Positions 51,422 through 58,100 of a stretch of 60,641 nucleotides of DNA are shown here, piece after piece. The DNA comes from Pseudomonas sp. ICMP22404 (GTDB lineage Bacteria > Pseudomonadota > Gammaproteobacteria > Pseudomonadales > Pseudomonadaceae): assembly GCF_006227205.1 (NCBI RefSeq), contig NZ_VCNG01000025.1, positions 1 through 60,641 on the forward strand, in the 5' to 3' direction. Numbering within the stretch: the first letter of the stretch is position 1; each line of letters opens with the position of its first letter. The translations under genes were made by a program, and so were the position numbers. The notes below the pieces were generated by a model. That model was not told the origin of the DNA, did not search any database, and saw nothing but the letters and a program-made list of their open reading frames with translations.

Positions 51422-53368
51422 ATGTCTTTGTTCAAACAACTGTTGATCGCTATCTGTCTGTTCCTGGTGGTTGCCTTCAGCGGCAGCTTCATGGTCAGCC
51501 TGGAGAGCTCGCGGGCCCAGTACGTCAATCAGCTGCGCTCTCATGCCCAGGACGCGGCCACGGCGCTGGCGTTGTCCTTGACGCCGAACATCGACGATCC
51601 GGCGATGGTGGAGCTGATGGTCAGTTCCATCTTCGACAGTGGCTACTACGCCAGCATCCGTGTGGTCGACGTGGCCACCGACAAGACCCTGGTCGAGCGC
51701 ACCGGCACGCCGGACGCCGGCAGCGTGCCGCAGTGGTTCGTCAAGCTCATCGGTCTGGAGCCGGCCGGTGGCGATGCGATCGTCAGTCGTGGCTGGGAGC
51801 AGGCGGCGCGGGTCGAAGTGGTCAGTCACCCGATGTTCGCGCTTGCCAAGCTGTGGCAGAGCGCACTGGGCAGCCTGGGCTGGTTGCTGCTGTGCGGTGC
51901 CGTGAGCGCGGTGCTGGGGGCCTTGCTGCTGCGTCGCCAGCTCAAGCCATTGGATTACATGGTGCTCCAATCCCAAGCCATCGCCCGGCGCGAATTCCTG
52001 AGCCTGCCGGAGCTGCCGCGTACTCCTGAACTGCGCCGCGTGGTGCAGGCGATGAACCAGATGGTCGAGAAGCTCAAGGCGTTGTTTCAGGAGCAGGCCG
52101 AGCGCAGTGAAAAGCTGCGGGTCGAGTCCTACCAGGACAATCTCACAGGGCTGGCCAATCGGCGTTATTTCGAAATGCAGCTCAATGCCCGGGTGAGCAA
52201 CCCGGAGCAAGCCAGTTCCGGTTATCTGTTGTTGTTGCGGGTCCAGGACCTGGCCGGTCTGAACCAGCGCTTGGGTGGGCAGCGCACCGACCAATTGCTC
52301 AAGGCCGTGGGCGAGCAGTTGTTGCGCGAGTGTGCCCGATACCCGGAAACCCAGAATCTGGTGACACGTATCCGAGGCGGGGAATTCGCGGTGCTGGCGC
52401 CGGGGCTGGTGCGCGAGGAAGCGCTGCAACTGGCGCAGAATCTCGAAGTTGCACTGGCGAGCCTGCATGCCACCGGCGCGACCGACGTGGCATCGGTGGC
52501 CGCGATCGGGCTGGCGCCCTTCGTCCATGGTGACTCGCCGCAAGCGGTGTTGCAGCTTGGCGACCAGGCCCTGGCCCAGGCCGAAAGCCAGGGCGAGCCG
52601 GGCTGGGCCTGTCTGGAGCACAGTGCTTCGACCAGTATCGGCGACGATCATCATGCCTGGCATACGCTGCTTGACCGGGCGCTGGACAATCAGCGGTTCG
52701 AGCTCTACTTCCAGCCGGTGGTGGCTGCCCAGGACACTCAACTGGTGCTGCATTACAAAGTACTTTCCCGGTTGCTCGACGATCAGGGCCAGACCATTCC
52801 CGCCGGGCGTTTCCTGCCTTGGCTGGAGCGCTTCGGTTGGACGGCGCGCCTGGACCGCTTGATGCTCGAGCAGGTGCTGCGGCAAATGGCCGGGCACGAA
52901 GAGGCCCTGGCGCTGAATCTATCCTCTGCCACCCTGGCCGACCCGCAGGCACTGAACAAAGTCTTTGAGGTCTTGCGGGCCCATTCCAACCTCGGGTCGC
53001 GCCTGACCCTGGAAATCGGTGAAGAACAGTTGCCCGAGCAGGCGGTGCTGGAGCAACTGACTCGACGTTTGCGTGAGCTTGGTTTTTCCTTGAGCCTGCA
53101 GCGTTTTGGTGGGCGTTTCAGCATGATCGGCAATTTGTCGCGGTTGGGGTTGGCCTATTTGAAAATCGATGGCAGTTATATCCGGGCTATTGATCAGGAG
53201 AGTGATAAGCGTCTGTTTATCGAGGCTATCCAGCGTGCTGCCCACAGTATCGACCTGCCGTTGATTGCCGAGCGGGTGGAGACGGAGGGGGAGTTGGCGG
53301 TGATTCGGGAGATGGGGTTGTTTGGAGTGCAGGGGCAGTTGGTGGGGGGGCCGCGGCGTTGGGATTGA
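51422..53368 (+). CDS. lapD: LapD: inside-out c-di-GMP receptor
   Basis: This encodes 648 aa. TM1 (about 5-25), a periplasmic LapD/MoxY N-terminal domain (about 26-150), TM2 (about 153-172), HAMP (about 173-230), a degenerate GGDEF (RGGEF near residue 316) and a degenerate EAL (about 405-645). At the EAL position the residues are K446-V447-L448, so the catalytic Glu is lost and the domain binds but does not cleave c-di-GMP. Known role: when c-di-GMP is bound inside, LapD sequesters LapG in the periplasm and the adhesin stays on the surface. It is co-transcribed with lapG. Confidence 0.95.
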   Translation: MSLFKQLLIAICLFLVVAFSGSFMVSLESSRAQYVNQLRSHAQDAATALALSLTPNIDDPAMVELMVSSIFDSGYYASIRVVDVATDKTLVERTGTPDAGSVPQWFVKLIGLEPAGGDAIVSRGWEQAARVEVVSHPMFALAKLWQSALGSLGWLLLCGAVSAVLGALLLRRQLKPLDYMVLQSQAIARREFLSLPELPRTPELRRVVQAMNQMVEKLKALFQEQAERSEKLRVESYQDNLTGLANRRYFEMQLNARVSNPEQASSGYLLLLRVQDLAGLNQRLGGQRTDQLLKAVGEQLLRECARYPETQNLVTRIRGGEFAVLAPGLVREEALQLAQNLEVALASLHATGATDVASVAAIGLAPFVHGDSPQAVLQLGDQALAQAESQGEPGWACLEHSASTSIGDDHHAWHTLLDRALDNQRFELYFQPVVAAQDTQLVLHYKVLSRLLDDQGQTIPAGRFLPWLERFGWTARLDRLMLEQVLRQMAGHEEALALNLSSATLADPQALNKVFEVLRAHSNLGSRLTLEIGEEQLPEQAVLEQLTRRLRELGFSLSLQRFGGRFSMIGNLSRLGLAYLKIDGSYIRAIDQESDKRLFIEAIQRAAHSIDLPLIAERVETEGELAVIREMGLFGVQGQLVGGPRRWD

Positions 53369-53420
53369 GTACATATCCGTTGCTGTGGTAATGGCTGCTG
53401 GCGGTTCCGCCCTTACGGCG

Positions 53421-53466
53421 GGTTACTTTGGCAAACGCCGGAATGCCGGCCCAGCCCAAAGTAACC
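53421..53466. repeat. Inverted repeat element (GGTTACTTTGGC type)
   Basis: GGTTACTTTGGC pairs with GCCCAAAGTAACC, enclosing a smaller GCCGG/CCGGC hairpin. Elements of this sequence are familiar as dispersed intergenic repeats of Pseudomonas genomes. Only one copy is in this window. Confidence 0.6.
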
Positions 53467-53650
53467 AAAGGTCTGCGCCCCACCACTCGGCACCTCGCCA
53501 AGGCGAGGTGTTCCCTCACTCCGGCATTGCTCCGTGGGCCCGCCGCGAAGGGCCATCCATGGCCCAGCGCGGCTAACCCGGCATCCATGCCGGGTTGCCC
53601 ACTACGCAATGCCTGCGTTCGGCCAGCGTGGTTAATGGGGCCTTCAGATC

Positions 53651-53683
53651 AAAAGCAGAGCAAAAGCAAAAGCAAAAGCGAGG
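53651..53683. repeat. Short tandem repeat, AGCAAA hexamer
   Basis: About four to five copies of a 6-nt unit (CAAAAG/AGCAAA) stand in tandem, the first slightly diverged. It is non-coding and could vary in copy number between strains. Confidence 0.6.
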
Positions 53684-53729
53684 CGGCCTTTGGGCCGGCC
53701 TATTTCTTGCGGCTGACCTCAATACCCCC

Positions 53730-53823
53730 TGTGGGAGCGGGCTTGCTCGCGAAGGCGGCCTTACAGCCAACCTGTCTCTCCGGACGTACCCCGATCCACT
53801 GTGGGAGCGAGCCTGCTCGCGAT
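53730..53823. repeat. Two REPs in direct orientation
   Basis: CTGTGGGAGCGGGCTTGCTCGCGA and CTGTGGGAGCGAGCCTGCTC stand in the same orientation about 70 nt apart. The other REP pairs in this window are inverted. Confidence 0.88.
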
Positions 53824-53950
53824 GACGCCAGCCCAGACAACCCAGCCCTTGGGGTTATGCAGAGAACAGCCAGGTCCTAGGAGATTTCCTTCAAGTTGTA
53901 GCGAAGTTGGTGAACTTGTCCGGCGTCGGGCTCATGGCTAGTCTGGGTTT

Positions 53951-54134
53951 GTCACTGAAAAAACGGTGACACCGGCGTGCAAGCCGGTTAAAAGAACGTC
54001 CTATATCTCACTAGCCGTCTATCGTGCATTCGTGCTCGTTTTTATGGCAGCTGTGTGTGGGAGACCTTCGGGTCTGCCGAGGTCTTGGGCGTTGTCTTAC
54101 TCGGTCTTGCACACTCGCACATAGCTGCCACCCT
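53951..54134 (+). ncRNA. Candidate structured leader upstream of the DUF6124-like gene
   Basis: Three consecutive structures are visible: GTCAC/GTGAC (53951-53970), ACCGGC-GTGCAA-GCCGGT (53971-53988), and a larger domain closed by TGGCAGCT (54045-54052) with AGCTGCCA (54123-54130). The last contains a GAGACC-TTCG-GGTCT hairpin with a UUCG loop. The end is 58 nt before the start codon. No known riboswitch class is recognised; this may be a cis-regulatory RNA or a separate small RNA. Confidence 0.4.
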
Positions 54135-54188
54135 TCATCGCGTGCAAGCGAGCCGGGGTGGCTCTGAATTGAATAGGAAGCCCAAGCC

Positions 54189-54548
54189 ATGTTCAAACCT
54201 ACGCCTAACCCTCCACAGTCGTCTTCCAAATCCCGCGTCGAAACCCTGCAAGCCAAAAAACTCGACGAAGCCGCCGAACGCGCCCTCGACTATTACCTCA
54301 AGCCCAAACCCGTCGACGAGTCTCCATCCGGTCAGCTCTTCGTCGTCGCTCCGGACATCGATACCGAAACCCTGCTGGCCAACGCTTCCGAAGACTTGCT
54401 GTCCATCAGCGCCATTGCCGCTGACCTGGCCGACGATGTCGACGGTTCGCGTCGCAGCGTGATCCTGGCGATCAGTCGGATGGCCGATGGGGTGCATCTG
54501 TTGGTGGAGCGAGCGATGGACCGGCTGGAAGCCCGGGTGTCGGGCTGA
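54189..54548 (+). CDS. DUF6124-like small protein
   Basis: This encodes 119 aa with no signal peptide or TM segment. The start MFKPTPNPP and the KKLDEAAERALDYYLKP motif (about residues 24-40) are shared by a family of small, often multi-copy Pseudomonas proteins (DUF6124) with no known function. A helical segment with LLANASEDLLSISAIAADLADDV follows. AGGAAG lies 8 nt before the ATG. A structured leader precedes it and a REP pair follows. It has no clear link to the lap genes on both sides. Confidence 0.85.
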   Translation: MFKPTPNPPQSSSKSRVETLQAKKLDEAAERALDYYLKPKPVDESPSGQLFVVAPDIDTETLLANASEDLLSISAIAADLADDVDGSRRSVILAISRMADGVHLLVERAMDRLEARVSG

Positions 54549-54570
54549 GGGGTTTTCGGTGGACTGAAGA

Positions 54571-54669
54571 TCGCTATCGCGAGCAGGCTCGCTCCCACAA
54601 GGGATGGGTGTTGCCCCGGTTATTGCGGTGAGCACCGATCAACTGTGGGAGCGAGCCTGCTCGCGATGG
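54571..54669. repeat. REP pair (BIME)
   Basis: Inverted REPs lie between the convergent DUF6124-like gene and the small minus-strand gene. Confidence 0.92.
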
Positions 54670-54684
54670 CGTCAGTCCAGGCGC

Positions 54685-55023
54685 CTAGATCAAGCCCTTT
54701 TCATCATCATCGATCAATCGGCTCAGCCCGCCCAAGGCTTCCCGGGCCTGGTTGCGGTCCATCAGCTTGGCCTGGGCGGCAGGGGGCAGGTCGGTGACGC
54801 GGATGACGCCTTTACTGGTCAGCACTTGAATCAAGTCGTCGAGTACCCGGATCATCTCCAGGTCGCTTTGCTTGAGTTGCTTGAGGCTGTTTTCCACGGC
54901 TTGGTTGGCGAACCAGTCCTGGATCTCGTGGTTGTCGGCCGGCAGGGTTTCGGTGGCTTCGGCATAGGCGATGGCTTCTACGCGCACCAGCAGGCCTTGT
55001 GCATCGCGTTGCACATAAAACAT
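54685..55023 (-). CDS. Small conserved protein upstream-neighbour of lapA end
   Basis: This encodes 112 aa, soluble, probably helical. MFYVQRDAQGLLVRVEA starts the protein and a helix IQDWFANQAVENSLKQLKQSDLEMIRVLDDLI (about 48-80, split here) dominates the middle. Similar Pseudomonas proteins are often mislabelled as tryptophan synthase beta subunit; there is no PLP enzyme motif here, so that label is wrong. It lies between lapD and lapA in the same place as in other lap loci as I remember them. Function unknown. Confidence 0.85.
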   Translation of the reverse strand: MFYVQRDAQGLLVRVEAIAYAEATETLPADNHEIQDWFANQAVENSLKQLKQSDLEMIRVLDDLIQVLTSKGVIRVTDLPPAAQAKLMDRNQAREALGGLSRLIDDDEKGLI

Positions 55024-55097
55024 CGGGCATCCCTCATGGATTAAGCAGCGTCATGCCGAGCAGCATAGGCCAACTGTGCGCGAGTATGAACCCTTAT

Positions 55098-55135
55098 CCC
55101 ATGGCGAGGGAGCAAGCGCCCTCGCCATGGGTTTT
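55098..55135. terminator. Strong hairpin between the small gene and lapA
   Basis: CCCATGGCGAGGG and CCCTCGCCATGGG form a perfect 13-bp stem around an 8-nt loop. The T run is on the plus side (TTTT), so for lapA (minus) it is a stem without a strong U tail. It belongs to the same small repeat family as 40952-40981. Confidence 0.6.
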
Positions 55136-55144
55136 GTGTCAGGT

Positions 55145-58100
55145 TCAGCTGTTGTTGTGATCGACCTTGATGGTCGGGTCACTGCCGGCGATCAGCGTGT
55201 TCAGGTTGACGTTCGACCAGTTGTTGCCTTCCAGCTTGATCGTCACGTCCGGCGCTGCCGATGCGCCGTTGGCCCCGTTGAACTGGCCGGTGGTGCTGAC
55301 CTGCAACGACGACACCCCATCGACCGTACTGATCTGCAGGAAGTGATCAATGGTGCTGCCGGATTCGCCTTGCAACAGATCCCGCAGGTCGATCCGGTCG
55401 CCATCGGCAGCCTTGAAGTCCTTGATCACGTCGTTGCCGGTGTCCCCGGCCTTCCAGACAAAGGTATCGCCGCCCAGGCCACCGATCAGCGTGTCATGAC
55501 CCTGACCGCCGATCAGCGTGTCGTTGCCAGTACCGCCGAGCAGGATGTCATTGCCCTTGCCGCCGTTTAGCGAGTCGTTACCGCCCTGGCCGAAGAGGAT
55601 GTCGTTGCCGCCGCCACCCAGCAGCGTGTCGTTGCCATCATGGGCACCGGACACGTCGAACGCGGTGTAGTGCTCGGTGATGTATTGGTGCACGTTGCTG
55701 GTGGTGACTTTGCTGACATCCACGCCGCTCTGCTGGGCCACGAACGCCTGGATGGCCTGGTAGCCTTCGCCAGTGACGCCGTTGAAGCTCACCAGGTCGC
55801 CGAAGAGGATGTCGTTGCCTTCGCCACCGTTGACCGTGTCGGCACCCGGCAGGGTTGCTTCGGTGTGGCCGATGATCGAGTTGGCCAGGTTGTTCGGGTC
55901 GATGTTGGTCTGTGGTGTGCCATCCGAGTCGTACGGCTTGAGGTCGTTCAGGGTGACGTCATTGTTCAGGCCAATGGCTTCGACATTGCTCAGGCCCTTG
56001 AGCAGGGTGAAGCTGGCGCTCGAACCCGTCGCGGCCCAGGAGTCGGCGTAGCCGCTACCGTCCACGTAGGAGAATTCGAAGGTACCGTTGCCCTCGGCAT
56101 GCACCGTACCGACATAGTTGTCGTTCCAGTTCCTGCCGTTCTTGGTCGACAGGTACATGTCGCCGTTTTCGTAGATGGTGTATTTGTGCGTGCTGTCGAT
56201 AGTCTGGGTGTAGTACTTGCCAATGGAGTAGTTGGCCGCACTCAAGACGTCATCGAGCTTGACGTTGCCGTACAGTGTCGGGTTCGTCTGTTCGCCGGAC
56301 TGGTAGAGCGTCGGCTGGCCGTCGGTGATGAAGTACGTCAGGTTCTTCGCGCCGGTATTGTTCAGGGCCTGGGTGCTGTTGAAGAAGTTCGCCGTGGTCT
56401 TGAACACGTCTTCGTAGTTGGTACCGCCGCCGGAGACCATCGAATCGATGACGCTCTTGAGCAGCGTCAGCGCGTTCGGGTCATTGAGGTTCACCGCAAC
56501 GTTCTTGTTCACCTGGTTGTCGAAGTCCGCCAGGAAGATGTTCACGGTCCCGGAGTTGCTGCCCAGGCTCTGCTTGAGGGTATTGAATACCTGGGTCAAC
56601 GAGTTCTTGGCTGCGGCAATGGACGACGAACTCATGCTGCCGGAGCTGTCGACCATGAATGCGATGTTGTAGTTGACGCCCGGCACGACGGTCAGCCCGC
56701 CAATGTCGGCAACCATGATGTCGTTGCCATCGGTGCCGGTGACGTTGTCACTGCCCGAGGTCGCGGTCACGGCGTTGTAGACCGCCGGGTACACGGTGAC
56801 CGGGATGTGTGCGGTGGTCACCGCCGACCCGCCGAGGGCTTCCGTGGACGTGGAGGTTACAGTCAGGTCCAGGTGACCGTTGTAGTAGGCCGGTGGCGTC
56901 AGGGTCAGGCTGCCCAGGTTCCAGCCGCTGACCGTGGCTTCGCCGTTGCTGCCCACGGTCGCGGTGTGACCCGCGCCGTCGGTCAGCACGCTGCCTTCGG
57001 GCATGCCACCGATCTTCACGCTCAGTTTCTCGGAACCGTCGGTGTCGGTCAGGGCGGTGGTGATTTTCGACAGGTGCACGCTGGTGCCTTCGGCGCCTTC
57101 GTTGAGCTTGTAGCCGTCGTAGTAGCCTTCGCCGTTGGTGCCGTGCAGGTCCGAGACGGTTACGCCGGCGTTCGCCAGATCGGTCACGCTGGTGTACAGC
57201 GGCACACCCGCGCCGCTCAGGTCGATAGGCGTGCCGCCATTGACCGACAGGTTCACGTCATAGCTGCCCGGGCCGCTCTGGTTGTGGTGATAGATATCGA
57301 GGGTGTAGTAACCGCTGGTGGTCGGCGTGAACGAACCGTTCAACTTGCCGCCCGCGCCCCAAGTGATAGCTGCCACGTCCTTGCCGCCGACGGTGACCAG
57401 CAAGCTGTCGTCGCCGGTGCCGCTGAAGGTGTAGGTCTTGCCCGCTTCGAGGTAGATCAGGCCCGATGTCTTCGAGGCCGTGCCGGCGTTCACGTTGCTG
57501 TCGGACTGCACGTTGGTCACGGTGCTGGTGCTGTTCGGTGTGCCGGCAGCATCGATCACCGACTTGAGTGTGCCGGACGGCGCGCCGCTGCCGTCGGTGC
57601 CCAGGCCCGACAGGCTGGTCCAGACTTCCTTGATCAACCCGGTGGAGGTCACGTTGTTGTCGGCCACACTCAGGCTCGGTGCATCCGCCACCGGGGTGAT
57701 GTCGATCTTCACGGTGCCGGTGTTGCCCAGTGTCTGGCCGTCGGTGGGCTGGAACTGGATCTGTGCGTAATCTGACTTCTGATCGCCCACGCCGGTCGGG
57801 TTGCCGTTGGCGCCGGATTCGTTGGCGTCCGGTGTGAAGCGCAGCTTGCCGCCGTCGATGTCAGCCTTGGTGAAGGTCTGGTTGCTGGTCACGTCCTTCC
57901 AGGTCGTGCCGTCCAGGTACTGCAACTTGCCGTCGCCTGGCAGGCCGGTGATCTTCACGCCCTGGCTGGCGGCGGCACTGTCCACGTCGCTGACGCCAAA
58001 GGTCGACCAGCCGAGAACCAGCGAAGTGTCCTCGGTACCGGTCACCGTGCCTCCGGTGGCAACCGGCGCATCGTTGACCCCGACCACGTTCACGGTGGTG

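Larger units (their letters stand above)
53369..54188. other. 820-nt intergenic region with repeats and RNA-like structures
   Basis: No gene is supported here. It contains, in order: an inverted repeat built on GGTTACTTTGGC/GCCCAAAGTAACC (53421-53466), an AGCAAA hexamer run (about 53651-53680), two REPs in direct orientation (53730-53823), and a run of hairpins (53951-54134) leading to the DUF6124-like gene. The open frames here are low-complexity by-products. Confidence 0.7.

Noticed and set aside
54685..55023. Tryptophan synthase beta subunit label for the small gene beside lapA
   Set aside because: At 112 aa it has no PLP-binding Lys motif or any similarity to TrpB that I can see; the label is a known misannotation.
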